DNA of 64,000 nt from Candidatus Melainabacteria bacterium (GTDB lineage: Bacteria; Cyanobacteriota; Vampirovibrionia; Gastranaerophilales; Gastranaerophilaceae). The translations under genes were made by a program, and so were the position numbers. Positions 8,823 through 17,345 of this stretch are shown here, one piece after another. The notes below the pieces were generated by a model. The model searched no databases, was not told where the DNA came from, and saw only the letters and a program-made list of their open reading frames with translations. The first letter of the stretch is position 1, and the number at the start of each line of letters is the position of its first letter. The stretch spans positions 310,001 to 374,000 of the forward strand of contig QHMG01000004.1 in NCBI GenBank assembly GCA_003258725.1, written 5' to 3'.

Positions 8823-9328
8823 TGAACATTACAGCAGGAAAATTCAAAGGTCAAAAAGTTACAGCACCAGACGAAACAATTACTCGTCCAACACTTTCAA
8901 AGGTACGAATGGCGGTGTTTAATACTCTTCAAGCGTTAATTGATTTTGAGGGGGCAAGTTTTTTAGACATGTTTGCAGGCTCTGGAATAATGGGGCTTGA
9001 GGCTCTTTCAAGAGGTTTTGAGCGTGTTGTTGCAATTGAAAAAAATCCTAAAGTTTATAATATCCTGCTAAATAACTACAAAGCCCTAAAGGTTAAACCA
9101 AATGTTCTAAAGGGTGATAGTCTAAAAGTTATTCCACAGGAACATTTTGACGTAATATATATTGATCCGCCATACTACTCGGGTGTTTATGAAAACTCGC
9201 TAGAGGTTCTTCCTGATTGTAATATTGTAATTTTAGAACATACAACTGATGTTGATTTTGGGAAGTATGAAGTAATTAAACAAAAAAAATATGGTGATAA
9301 AACTTTAACATATTTGAGGAAATTATAA
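8822..9328 (+). CDS. rsmD: 16S rRNA (guanine-N2)-methyltransferase RsmD
   Basis: This 168-residue SAM methyltransferase matches RsmD: N-terminal MNITAGKFKGQKVTAP, the TRPTLSKVRMAVFNTL segment, SAM-binding FLDMFAGSGIMGLEALSRG (about 45-63), and the catalytic IYIDPPYYSG (DPPY, about 117). The family methylates G966 of 16S rRNA (E. coli numbering). The start overlaps the recombinase stop as TAATG, indicating translational coupling. The C-terminal part is slightly shorter than in E. coli RsmD. Confidence 0.9.
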   Translation: MNITAGKFKGQKVTAPDETITRPTLSKVRMAVFNTLQALIDFEGASFLDMFAGSGIMGLEALSRGFERVVAIEKNPKVYNILLNNYKALKVKPNVLKGDSLKVIPQEHFDVIYIDPPYYSGVYENSLEVLPDCNIVILEHTTDVDFGKYEVIKQKKYGDKTLTYLRKL

Positions 9329-9340
9329 TAAAGTAGTTAA

Positions 9341-9378
9341 AAAGTGGCGGTTTGCAAAATGCAAACCGCCACTTTTTT
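9341..9378. terminator. Bidirectional terminator between rsmD and the HNH genes
   Basis: AAGTGGCGGTTTGC (from 9342) pairs perfectly with GCAAACCGCCACTT (9361-9374) across AAAAT. T and A runs on opposite sides let it serve rsmD on the plus strand and the HNH gene on the minus strand. Confidence 0.85.
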
Positions 9379-9398
9379 AAATTATTTAATTTAAAGAA

Positions 9399-10811
9399 TT
9401 AAGCTGCTTGAGCTTCTTGTTTTTGTTGTTGAGCTTGAGCTAATTCACTGAAGTCACGCATAATGTGTTTTTTACCTTTTTTCTTAGATTTACCTGTTCT
9501 TGTTGGTTGAGCAGGAGCTTCAGATTTTTGAGCTTTTTCTGATTTTTTGCCTCTTTTTGAGCCTGTTGCTGCATCTAGTTCTGCATTACCTCTGTAAGAA
9601 CCTTGATATCCGCCAGCAGCATTTGCTTTTTCTTTTAAATCTGCTTTTGGTTTTGGTAAACCTCGTTCTTCACGAGCTTTGTCGATTTCTTCTGGATTTT
9701 TAACTGTTAAAACAACTTTACCACCTGTTTCTCTTTCGATAGCATCTTTTAAATCTACAGGATAATCATCATAGTTGCCACCAATTTTACCCTTGATAAT
9801 TTCTTCAGTTACTGCATCAGCGTTAACTTGAATGTTGTCTGGCATGTTTGGATATCTTTTCATCCATTCGTCATAAGACATGTTGCCACGAGAACCATTA
9901 CATTCTTGACATTCGCCCATGTAATTGTTTGTTGCGTTAGGGCCACCTTTTGATTTTGGGTGAATGTGTTCAGCAGTAACAACAGCTTTTTGAATTAATC
10001 TTTTAGCGAATCTTACATCAGAACCACCGTGACCATAATCGCTTAACATTTTGCTGATGATTTTTTCTGATTCTGGTAATTGAACTGCTACATCTAGGAT
10101 TTTGTGTACGTCTTTGTGTGCAACACCTTTCTTTTCTGTATCAACGATTTGACTTAAAAAGTCAGTTCTGTTAAATCTGCTACCAACACCTGATTTTGGT
10201 CTTCTTCTTTCATTAACGCCAACACCAAATGTTTTAGCTAATTCACGTTCACATAAACCTTGAACGATATTTTTTTCACCTAACAATTCTTTTGATTTTT
10301 CACTTGTTCTTTTTAAAACATCAATTTGCTCATCTCTTAAAATTTGAGCAGGATCAGCGTTTGTTCTTGAGATTGCAGTTGTTAAAGTTGCATCTGGCAT
10401 ATTTTTAGTTTGTTTTTGAATATAATGAACAATAGCTTTTTCTTCTGCTCTGAAGTATGGCATGTTATCTTCTAAAACTTGGTTTAAATCTTCACCAACA
10501 GCTTTACCAGCTCTTAGTGCAAATTCATCAGTTTGTTTGTTAGTCATCATTGGACGACCACAACATGTACAAGGCATATCTTCTAATTCTTTTACTTTGA
10601 AGTTAGAAGTTGAGCATGGAAAACCTGTGAAGTTAACCATTTGTGCGCCCATGAAATAATTTCTTGCAATTTGAGAAGCTCTAGATGAATTTTTTTCATC
10701 GAATGGATTTGAAACTTTTGCTTCTTGTGCTTTTGAGTCTAGTTTGTTTGTGTTTTGTACTTTTGCTACTGTTGAAACAGGAGTAGCTGCCATAATTCTT
10801 TGAACGTGCAT
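9399..10811 (-). CDS. HNH-motif protein with N-terminal CxCCG zinc element (paralogue 1)
   Basis: This 470-residue protein has an HNH-type core in its C-terminal half: ERI-like TAEHIHPKSKGGPNATNNY, then MGECQECNGSRGN, giving E-H-I-H...N...C-x-x-C as in zinc-bound HNH nucleases. Near residue 70-85 is a second Cys cluster (FPCSTSNF...MPCTCCGRPMM). N- and C-termini are disordered and Lys/Gln/Ala-rich (KSKKKGKKH). No signal peptide is present. AAGGT precedes the ATG. The next upstream gene on the same strand is a paralogue sharing both Cys clusters and the HNH core. Nuclease activity is inferred from the motif; the biological role is unknown. Confidence 0.75.
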   Translation of the reverse strand: MHVQRIMAATPVSTVAKVQNTNKLDSKAQEAKVSNPFDEKNSSRASQIARNYFMGAQMVNFTGFPCSTSNFKVKELEDMPCTCCGRPMMTNKQTDEFALRAGKAVGEDLNQVLEDNMPYFRAEEKAIVHYIQKQTKNMPDATLTTAISRTNADPAQILRDEQIDVLKRTSEKSKELLGEKNIVQGLCERELAKTFGVGVNERRRPKSGVGSRFNRTDFLSQIVDTEKKGVAHKDVHKILDVAVQLPESEKIISKMLSDYGHGGSDVRFAKRLIQKAVVTAEHIHPKSKGGPNATNNYMGECQECNGSRGNMSYDEWMKRYPNMPDNIQVNADAVTEEIIKGKIGGNYDDYPVDLKDAIERETGGKVVLTVKNPEEIDKAREERGLPKPKADLKEKANAAGGYQGSYRGNAELDAATGSKRGKKSEKAQKSEAPAQPTRTGKSKKKGKKHIMRDFSELAQAQQQKQEAQAA

Positions 10812-10951
10812 TGTGAGACCTTACCTTACCTTCTTAATCTTTTTTCGATTTGTGTTTATTTAATTAAATTGAGACCTTTTATTTTTTTCTACATTTATTA
10901 TAATACAAAAATAAATTTTAAATCATCTAATTGTATAGTTTTGTTGCGAAA

Positions 10952-12103
10952 TTATTTTTTTCTTCTTGGTGTTGGTTGAGGTTTTGGCAATCCTCTTTCT
11001 TCTCTTGCTTTTTCAATTTCTTCTGGATTTTTAACCTTTAATTGAACCACACCGTCTGTTTCTCGGGCAACTGCTTTTTGCAAATCTATAGGATAATCAT
11101 CATATTTATCGCCCAAGTTACCATTAATAATTCTTTCTGTAACTTCGTCAATATTTCTTTGAATGCTACGAGGCATGTTTGGATAATTTTTCATCCATTC
11201 TGAGTATGGCATGTGACCACGTTTTGAATTGCAATCACCACATTCTGACATGTAGTTTGCGGTGTTGTCAGGACCACCTAATGTATCTGGGTGAATGTGT
11301 TCAGCTGTTGCTATTGCTGGTTGAGCTAATCTTCTTGCAATTTGTGCATCACTTTTGTCACCGTGACCATATTTTACGATGAAGGCTTCAATTGATTCTT
11401 GAGACATTGGTAATTTTACCGCAGTATCAAGCAATTCACCTGCCAAATTTTTATCTTCTAATTTATCAACAGTTTTTGCAAAAGTTTCTAAGAAAGGAAC
11501 TCTTTCAAAGTGTTTTTTGTCTGTACTGTTATCAATGTCCTTAATAGCTTGGTCAACGACTTTTTGAACAGCATTGTCTTTGCCTAAAACCTCTGCTTTT
11601 TTAGAAACTTCACCTAAAACATTTTTTTGTTCTTTTTCTAGTAAAACTCTAGCGTTTGGAGAATAGTGGCTCATCAATCCGCTCATTGATAGTTTAGGGT
11701 TCTTTTTAGAAGTTTCCATAATAAAGTTTGCAACGGCTTTTTCAGTACCTCTAAAATATTCCATATTTGCGCCTAAAAGTTTTTGCAAATATTCGCCTGT
11801 TGCACCAGTTGCATTCTTTTCAAAATGGTCAACACCTTTGCTAGTCATCATCATACGACCACAACAAGCACAAGGAATACCTTCTTCTTTCTTAACTATA
11901 AAATCACTTTTAGAACAAGAAAAACCTTTGAAAGCTACAAGTTGTTCACCTCTAAAGTAGTTAGCAATCGCTTGAGAACCTTTTCTGTCATCAGTTGAAA
12001 CTTGAGGTTGAGCGATTGGGTTTGTTTGGTTTTTAACTACGGCATTTAATTGTCTTTGTGGTTGAACATAAGTTGAAGTAACATCTACTGTTCTAAAATT
12101 CAT
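10952..12103 (-). CDS. HNH-motif protein with N-terminal CxCCG zinc element (paralogue 2)
   Basis: This 383-residue protein is collinear with the downstream paralogue. It shares the N-terminal motif YFRGEQLVAFKGFSCSKSDF, then GIPCACCGRMMMTSKG. The HNH core is TAEHIHPDTLGGPDNTANYMSE, then CGDCNSKRGHMPYSEW, followed by NYPNMPRSIQ. It lacks the long basic tail of paralogue 1 and ends RGLPKPQPTPRRKK. No ribosome binding site is evident before the ATG at 12103. The 140-bp gap to paralogue 1 contains TATAAT-like sequence on the minus strand, so the two may be separately transcribed. A tandem duplication followed by divergence is evident. Confidence 0.75.
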   Translation of the reverse strand: MNFRTVDVTSTYVQPQRQLNAVVKNQTNPIAQPQVSTDDRKGSQAIANYFRGEQLVAFKGFSCSKSDFIVKKEEGIPCACCGRMMMTSKGVDHFEKNATGATGEYLQKLLGANMEYFRGTEKAVANFIMETSKKNPKLSMSGLMSHYSPNARVLLEKEQKNVLGEVSKKAEVLGKDNAVQKVVDQAIKDIDNSTDKKHFERVPFLETFAKTVDKLEDKNLAGELLDTAVKLPMSQESIEAFIVKYGHGDKSDAQIARRLAQPAIATAEHIHPDTLGGPDNTANYMSECGDCNSKRGHMPYSEWMKNYPNMPRSIQRNIDEVTERIINGNLGDKYDDYPIDLQKAVARETDGVVQLKVKNPEEIEKAREERGLPKPQPTPRRKK

Positions 12104-12175
12104 TTTTTACACACTTTGTAAGTTTAGTAAATTGACACTTTTTACAACGTCGGTGAAAAATTTTTTTGCTAGTTT

Positions 12176-12204
12176 TTTACTAAATTTTTACAATAGTTTA
12201 TAAT
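12176..12204 (+). promoter_or_regulatory. Promoter of hppA
   Basis: TTTACT (12176-12181), a 17-bp spacer and TATAAT (12199-12204). It would give a leader of about 130 nt before hppA, containing the palindromic hairpin at 12231-12244. Confidence 0.55.
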
Positions 12205-12230
12205 GTAAAAACTACACTAATTGTGCATCT

Positions 12231-12252
12231 CACCCAATTGGGTGATTTTTAT
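12231..12252 (+). promoter_or_regulatory. Terminator-like hairpin in the hppA leader (possible attenuator)
   Basis: CACCCAATTGGGTG (12231-12244) is a perfect palindrome followed at once by ATTTTTATATTTTTT. Coming about 20 nt after the predicted transcription start and about 95 nt before hppA, it could terminate most transcripts early or mark the end of a very short RNA. No ligand-binding fold is recognisable. It could also terminate a transcript unrelated to hppA. Confidence 0.4.
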
Positions 12253-12339
12253 ATTTTTTGATTGTAAATTTGTTGAAAAAAAAAATGTTTATGTGAGAAT
12301 TGTTGTGGAAGATTAATTTTTTTTAGTGAAGGAGAAGAA

Positions 12340-14763
12340 ATGAAAAAAGTATCTACTTTACAAAAAACATTGATGGCATCATTGCTTTCATTGTTCTTTG
12401 TATCTGCTCCTGCGTTCGCAAGTGAAGCAGATTTAGTCGTTCCAGAAATTGCTAAACATTATCCTCTAGGACACACATTACTATTAATTGGTATTGCTGT
12501 TTCAGTTCTAGGCTTAATCTTCGGTTTAATTGCATTTGCGCAAGTTAGAAAAATCGAAGTTCACGAATGTATGGCTAATGTTGGTAACACAATTTTTGAA
12601 ACATGTAAAACATACCTTATTCAACAAGGTAAATTTTTAATTGCATTAGAAATCCTAATTGGTTTATGTATTGCATTTTACTTTGGCGGATTAGCTAAAA
12701 TGGGTTGGCAAGGTGTTCTAATCATTTTAGCTTTTTCTGTAATTGGTATTTTAGGTTCTTACGCAGTAGCTTGGTTCGGTATCAGAATGAACACTTTGGC
12801 TAACTCAAGAACTGCATTTACTGCATTAAAAGGAAACCCATTAAACATCTTGAACTTACCTTTAAAAGCTGGTATGTCAATCGGTGTTGTATTGGTATCA
12901 ATCGAATTAATTTTAATGTTGGTAATCTTATTATTTGTTCCTGGTAACATTGCAGGCGCTTGCTTTATCGGTTTTGCAATCGGTGAATCTTTAGGTGCTT
13001 CTGCTCTTCGTGTTGCTGGTGGTATTTTCACAAAGATTGCTGATATTGGTTCAGACTTAATGAAAATTCAATTCGGTATTAAAGAAGACGATCCTAGAAA
13101 CCCTGGTGTAATCGCTGACTGTACAGGTGATAACGCTGGTGATTCTATCGGACCTACAGCTGACGGTTTTGAAACTTATGGTGTAACAGGTGTTGCTCTT
13201 GTTTCATTTATCTTGTTAGCAGTTAAAGGTGATGTAAACCAATGTCAATTATTGGCATGGATTTTCACAATGAGATTCTTAATGATTGTTACTTCAATCG
13301 TTGCTTATTGGGTTAACGATTTATTCACAAAATTATACGCAGCAAAAACTGCTAAGTTCGATTTCGAACAACCTTTAACAAATTTAGTTTGGATTACATC
13401 AATCCTATCAATCGCTATGACTTATGGCGTAAGCTATTGGTTATTAGCTCCAATGGGTGGCCACTTATGGTTGGTATTATCAACAATCATCTCTTGCGGT
13501 ACTATTGGTGCAGCTTTAATTCCAGAAGCTACAAAAAAATTCACTTCACCTCAAGCATTACATACAAAAGAAGTTGTAACTGCATCTCGTGAAGGTGGCG
13601 CATCATTAACAATCCTTTCAGGTATTGTATCTGGTAACTTCTCAGGTTTCTGGATTGGTGCTGTAATCGTATTATTAATGGGCTTAGCTTATGCAGCTAG
13701 CTTACATATTCCTGAAGCTACAATGGTATATCCGTCAGTATTTGCTTTCGGTTTAGTAGCATTTGGTTTCTTAGGAATGGGACCTGTTACAATCGCAGTT
13801 GACTCTTACGGTCCTGTAACAGATAACGCTCAATCAGTATATGAATTATCATTGATTGAAACTATTCCAAACATTGGTGAAGAAATTGAAAAACAATACA
13901 ATTTCAAACCTGATTTTGAAAATGCTAAGAAATTCTTAGAAGAAAATGATGGTGCTGGTAATACATTCAAAGCAACTTCTAAACCGGTATTAATCGGTAC
14001 AGCTGTTGTAGGTGCTACAACTATGATTTTCTCATTAATCTTAGTAATTCAAAACGTATTAGGTATTCAACCTGAAATGATTTTGAATATGTTAAATCCA
14101 TACACATTACTAGGATTTATTGCTGGTGGTGCTGTAATTTACTGGTTCTCAGGTGCTTCTATGCAAGCTGTTACAACAGGTGCATATTCAGCAGTTGAAT
14201 ATATCAGACAACATATTAAATTAGACTCTGATGAACAATCAGCAAACATTTCAAACTCAAAAGAAGTAGTTAAGATTTGTACTCAATATGCTCAAAAGGG
14301 TATGTGGAACATCTTTATTGCATTGTTCTCATTCGCTTTAGCATTAGCATTCTTATCAGCTCCTTTGGGTACAAATGTTCACCCAGTAGCATTCTTCGTA
14401 AGCTACTTAATTGCAATCGCTGTATTTGGTTTATTTCAAGCAGTATTTATGGCTAACGCAGGTGGATGTTGGGATAATGCTAAGAAAATTGTTGAAGTTG
14501 ACTTAGCAGAAAAGGGAACTCCATTACATGATGCAACAGTTGTTGGTGATACAGTTGGTGACCCATTCAAAGATACTTCTTCAGTAGCTATGAACCCAAT
14601 CATCAAATTCACAACATTGTTTGGTTTGTTAGCAATGGAAATTGCAATTAACCCAGCATTCCAAAAATATGCTCCTGTTGTAGGTGGTATATTCTTGGTT
14701 GTAGCGTTGGTGTTTGTATGGAGAACATTCTATGCTATGAGAATCCCAGAAAGAAAAGACTAA
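12340..14763 (+). CDS. hppA: Membrane-bound proton-pumping pyrophosphatase
   Basis: This 807-residue protein has about 16 membrane helices. It couples PPi hydrolysis to H+ (or Na+) export. The substrate loop DDPRNPGVIADCTGDNAGDS (about residue 250-270) followed by PTADGFETYG carries the Asp pattern that binds Mg-PPi. The segment DSYGPVTDNAQ and the C-terminal DATVVGDTVGDPFKDTS complete the active site. The K+-dependence position reads GNTFKAT (Lys at about 544), the pattern of K+-independent enzymes. The N-terminus resembles a signal peptide (SAPAFAS), unusual but seen in some members. AAGGAG precedes the ATG. The gene is monocistronic, ending at a strong terminator. Confidence 0.93.
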   Translation: MKKVSTLQKTLMASLLSLFFVSAPAFASEADLVVPEIAKHYPLGHTLLLIGIAVSVLGLIFGLIAFAQVRKIEVHECMANVGNTIFETCKTYLIQQGKFLIALEILIGLCIAFYFGGLAKMGWQGVLIILAFSVIGILGSYAVAWFGIRMNTLANSRTAFTALKGNPLNILNLPLKAGMSIGVVLVSIELILMLVILLFVPGNIAGACFIGFAIGESLGASALRVAGGIFTKIADIGSDLMKIQFGIKEDDPRNPGVIADCTGDNAGDSIGPTADGFETYGVTGVALVSFILLAVKGDVNQCQLLAWIFTMRFLMIVTSIVAYWVNDLFTKLYAAKTAKFDFEQPLTNLVWITSILSIAMTYGVSYWLLAPMGGHLWLVLSTIISCGTIGAALIPEATKKFTSPQALHTKEVVTASREGGASLTILSGIVSGNFSGFWIGAVIVLLMGLAYAASLHIPEATMVYPSVFAFGLVAFGFLGMGPVTIAVDSYGPVTDNAQSVYELSLIETIPNIGEEIEKQYNFKPDFENAKKFLEENDGAGNTFKATSKPVLIGTAVVGATTMIFSLILVIQNVLGIQPEMILNMLNPYTLLGFIAGGAVIYWFSGASMQAVTTGAYSAVEYIRQHIKLDSDEQSANISNSKEVVKICTQYAQKGMWNIFIALFSFALALAFLSAPLGTNVHPVAFFVSYLIAIAVFGLFQAVFMANAGGCWDNAKKIVEVDLAEKGTPLHDATVVGDTVGDPFKDTSSVAMNPIIKFTTLFGLLAMEIAINPAFQKYAPVVGGIFLVVALVFVWRTFYAMRIPERKD

Positions 14764-14783
14764 TTAATTAGTTAATAATTTCT

Positions 14784-14820
14784 AAGTCGGGCATGCTTGA
14801 AACAAGCATGCCCGACTTTT
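14784..14820 (+). terminator. Terminator of hppA
   Basis: AAGTCGGGCATGCTTG (14784-14799) pairs perfectly with CAAGCATGCCCGACTT (14803-14818) across AAA, followed by TTTTTG. Confidence 0.85.
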
Positions 14821-14840
14821 TGTTAAAACACAATTATAAT

Positions 14841-14904
14841 GTCATGCTGAATTTATTTCAGCATCTCAAAATTTTCCAGACCCTGAAACCAGTTCAGGGT
14901 GACA
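14841..14904. repeat. Dispersed palindromic repeat, complete copy
   Basis: This 64-bp unit begins GTCATGCTGAA and ends TTCAGGGTGACAT. It contains two hairpins: TGCTGAA/TTCAGCA and CCCTGAA/TTCAGGG. Related full, half or interrupted copies occur near 16168, 17558, 20449, 25264, 30978 and 55844, always intergenic. The remainder of the 354-bp gap 14764-15117 holds the hppA terminator and the flagellin promoter; the short ORF through here is a repeat artefact. Confidence 0.8.
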
Positions 14905-15031
14905 TAAAGTTTGAAATAAAATCATTAAAGCATGCCAATTGGCATGCTTTTTGCATGCTTTTTATGCTCATGCTTAAAAAACTTTAAATTTTTCCAACTA
15001 AAGTATAAGAAATTTCAAACCAAAGAAATAT

Positions 15032-15058
15032 TAAGAAATTTTAACAAAATGCGATAAT
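15032..15058 (+). promoter_or_regulatory. Sigma-28-type flagellin promoter
   Basis: TAAG (15032-15035), 15 bp, then GCGATAAT (15051-15058). This matches the FliA consensus TAAA-N15-GCCGATAA with two differences in the boxes. Predicted transcription starts near 15066, leaving a 50-nt leader with AAAGGAG before the flagellin ATG. Confidence 0.7.
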
Positions 15059-15117
15059 AGAAATGTAAGGAATACATAGTATGAAACAAATGTACTAATT
15101 GAAAGGAGATCAAAACT

Positions 15118-15996
15118 ATGGCTATTACAGTAAACACAAACATTCCATCATTGACAGCACAAAAATCAATGAACAATGCTACAACAAGAATGAATACAGC
15201 AATGGAACGTATGACAACAGGTTTGAAAATCAACTCTTCAAAAGACGATGCAGCTGGTATGGCTGTAGCAAACAAATTGGACTATAAAATTAGTTCATTA
15301 AACGTAGCACAAAATAACGGACAAATGGGTACATCAATGTTAGACACAGCAGAAGGTGTATTAAACGTAATTAATGATAACTTAGTTCGTATCAGAGATT
15401 TAACTGAACAAGCAGCAAACGGTACTTATGGTTCAGATGCAATGACAGCGATTGAAACAGAAGTTCAAGCCAGAATGGACGAAATTACTCGTTTGGCTCA
15501 ATCTTCAGAATTTAACGGTAAAATCTTATTCAACCCTGATGATAAAAGTAAAAACGGTATTAAAAAAGATATTACTTTACAAGTAGGTATTAAATCAGAT
15601 GAATCAAGCCAAATTAAATTAAGTGCAAATTTATTCAAAAGTGCTGCAGCATCAGCATTGTTTAAAGGCGCAGCTAATGTAAACAAGGGTGATTTCTCTA
15701 AAGTATTTGATTCAGATGAAAATGCAAGAACATTCTTAACTGCACTAGACACTGCTCTTGCAGATATTACATCAAGAACAACATTATTAGGTGGTTACCA
15801 ACAAAGAATTATTTCTGCAATGGACGCAGCAGGCGTTATGGAAACTAACTTAACATCAGCAAAATCATTAATTGAAGACGCAGATATCGCAGAAGAATCT
15901 TCTAACTACATCAAACAACAAATTCTTCAACAAACATCTGCAAGTTTGTTAGCAACAGCTAACCAAGCTCCATCTATCGCACTTAACCTAGTATAA
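15118..15996 (+). CDS. fliC: Flagellin 1
   Basis: This 292-residue flagellin consists almost only of the conserved D0/D1 domains. The N-terminal region has SLTAQKSMNNATTRMNTAMERMTTGLKINSSKDDAAGMAVANKL and DLTEQAANGTYGSDAM. The C-terminal region ends with ADIAEESSNYIKQQILQQTSASLLATANQAPSIALNLV. The central variable part (about 140-200) is short, so little surface-exposed D2/D3 exists. Flagellins are exported through the flagellar type III apparatus and polymerise as the filament. AAAGGAGATC precedes the ATG. A convergent paralogue lies 430 bp away. The sigma-28-type promoter fits late flagellar gene expression. Confidence 0.95.
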   Translation: MAITVNTNIPSLTAQKSMNNATTRMNTAMERMTTGLKINSSKDDAAGMAVANKLDYKISSLNVAQNNGQMGTSMLDTAEGVLNVINDNLVRIRDLTEQAANGTYGSDAMTAIETEVQARMDEITRLAQSSEFNGKILFNPDDKSKNGIKKDITLQVGIKSDESSQIKLSANLFKSAAASALFKGAANVNKGDFSKVFDSDENARTFLTALDTALADITSRTTLLGGYQQRIISAMDAAGVMETNLTSAKSLIEDADIAEESSNYIKQQILQQTSASLLATANQAPSIALNLV

Positions 15997-16120
15997 ATTA
16001 GGGATAGATTATATAAAAGGGGTTCTGAGTAAAATCGGAACTCCTGATTAAAAAGAAAGAGTAAGTACTTATTATAGTAAAAAGTTTAAGCGATCAATTA
16101 GTACATACTATGGCATGAAT

Positions 16121-16149
16121 ACCCGTGAATGACTCATTTGCGGGTTTTT
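16121..16149 (+). terminator. Terminator of flagellin 1
   Basis: CCCGTGAAT pairs with ATTTGCGGG (two G-T wobbles) across GACTC, followed by TTTTT, ending about 150 bp after the flagellin stop. Confidence 0.7.
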
Positions 16150-16167
16150 CTTCATGTTTGGGTTGTT

Positions 16168-16316
16168 GTCATACTGAACTTGTTTCAAAATCTCATGATT
16201 TAGAGACCCTGAACTACTCTTGGATTATTCGGGTTGGAGTAGGAGTAACGTCCCACTCCAACTTGCGGGTTACACTTCGTTTCACCCTACCGAAAATCCG
16301 CAATTCAAGGTGACAA
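16168..16316. repeat. Dispersed repeat copy interrupted by a second element
   Basis: The left part, GTCATACTGAACTTG through AGAGACCCTGAACTA, and the right end, CAATTCAAGGTGACA, belong to the repeat seen at 14841. Between them lies about 90 bp containing TATTCGGG, AGTAACGTC and CCCTACCGAAA. These words also occur, in reverse complement, in the duplicated region at 49363-49545. A nested insertion of one small element into another is the simplest reading. Confidence 0.6.
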
Positions 16317-16337
16317 ACAGTTAAGAAAATTCAATGC

Positions 16338-16363
16338 AAAAAAAACGCCCAAGGAGTTGGGCG
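16338..16363 (-). terminator. Terminator of flagellin 2
   Basis: On the minus strand CGCCCAA pairs with TTGGGCG across CTCC and is followed by eight T (A run at 16338-16345). It is 65 bp downstream of the flagellin 2 stop. Confidence 0.85.
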
Positions 16364-16427
16364 TGTAATTAAAATTTGTTTAAGGGAAATAAATTATAAG
16401 AGAATTATTATATTATGTTTTTACTGA

Positions 16428-17297
16428 TTAAACTAAGTTTAAAGCAATAGCAGGTGATTGGTTAGCAGTTGCTAACATTGAAGTTGATAATTGTTGAAGA
16501 ATTTGTTCTTTTACATAATTTGAAGATTCTTCAGCAATGTCAGCATCTTTAATTGTTGACAATGAGTTAGTTACAGATGATTCCATGGTTTCAGCAATGT
16601 CAGCAGCAGAAAGTAATCTTTGTTGAATACCGCCGATTTTTGTTAGTCTATCTGTAATCGTTGCGATTGCATTATCAATGTCTGGCAAGAAGTCTCTTGC
16701 TGCGTCGTTGTTTTTGTATTTGTCATCAGCACCTTCAAGTTTGCCACTTTTGATGTTTAAAATAGCTGATGCATTTGTACTTGTAAATAATTCTTTGTCT
16801 AATTTGATGACACTATTTTCATCAGATTTAATACCAACTTGTAATTTGATATCTGTTTTAATACCGTTTGGATCTTTCGGATTTAATAGGTATTTACCAT
16901 TGTATTCAGTAGATTTTGAAATTCTAGTAATTTCGTCCATTCTGGCTTGAACTTCAATTCTGATTGCGCTTAACGCATCTGAACCGTAAGTTCCGTTTGC
17001 AGCTTGTTCAGTTAAATCTCTGATACGAGTTAAGTTATCGTTGATAACTCCTAAAACGCCTTCTTCTGTTTCAATTAATGTTGAACCCATTTGAACGTTG
17101 TCTTGTGCAACTTTTAATGAACCTAATTTGTATTCTAATTTTGAAGAAACTGCCATACCTGCTGCATCATCTTTAGATGAATTAATTTTGTAGCCTGTAG
17201 TCATTCTTTCCATTGCTGTGTTCATTCTTGATGTCGCACCGCTTAGTGATTTTTGCGCTGTTAAAGACGCAAGGTTTGTGTTTACACTGATTTTCAT
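16428..17297 (-). CDS. fliC: Flagellin 2
   Basis: This 289-residue paralogue is convergent with flagellin 1. The N-terminal D0/D1 half is nearly identical in pattern (SLTAQKSLSGATSRMNTAMERMTTGYKINSSKDDAAGMAV), and it has the same ADIAEESSNYVKEQILQQLSTSMLATANQSPAIALNLV end. The middle (about 140-200) and the segment ITDRLTKIGGIQQRLLSAADIAETME are the most diverged parts. GAGGAG precedes the ATG and a perfect sigma-28 promoter lies upstream. Two co-regulated flagellins probably form a composite filament, or one is a minor subunit. Confidence 0.95.
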   Translation of the reverse strand: MKISVNTNLASLTAQKSLSGATSRMNTAMERMTTGYKINSSKDDAAGMAVSSKLEYKLGSLKVAQDNVQMGSTLIETEEGVLGVINDNLTRIRDLTEQAANGTYGSDALSAIRIEVQARMDEITRISKSTEYNGKYLLNPKDPNGIKTDIKLQVGIKSDENSVIKLDKELFTSTNASAILNIKSGKLEGADDKYKNNDAARDFLPDIDNAIATITDRLTKIGGIQQRLLSAADIAETMESSVTNSLSTIKDADIAEESSNYVKEQILQQLSTSMLATANQSPAIALNLV

Positions 17298-17345
17298 AAT
17301 AATTCTCCTCTTGAATTTTCTTTTTTATTTCCTCTTACAGATAGG

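Noticed and set aside
14793..14987. 64-codon plus-strand ORF after hppA
   Set aside because: It runs through the hppA terminator and a copy of the dispersed repeat, has no ribosome site and no coding pattern.
16125..16313. 62-codon plus-strand ORF between the flagellins
   Set aside because: It lies across a terminator and an interrupted repeat; the codons are repeat sequence.
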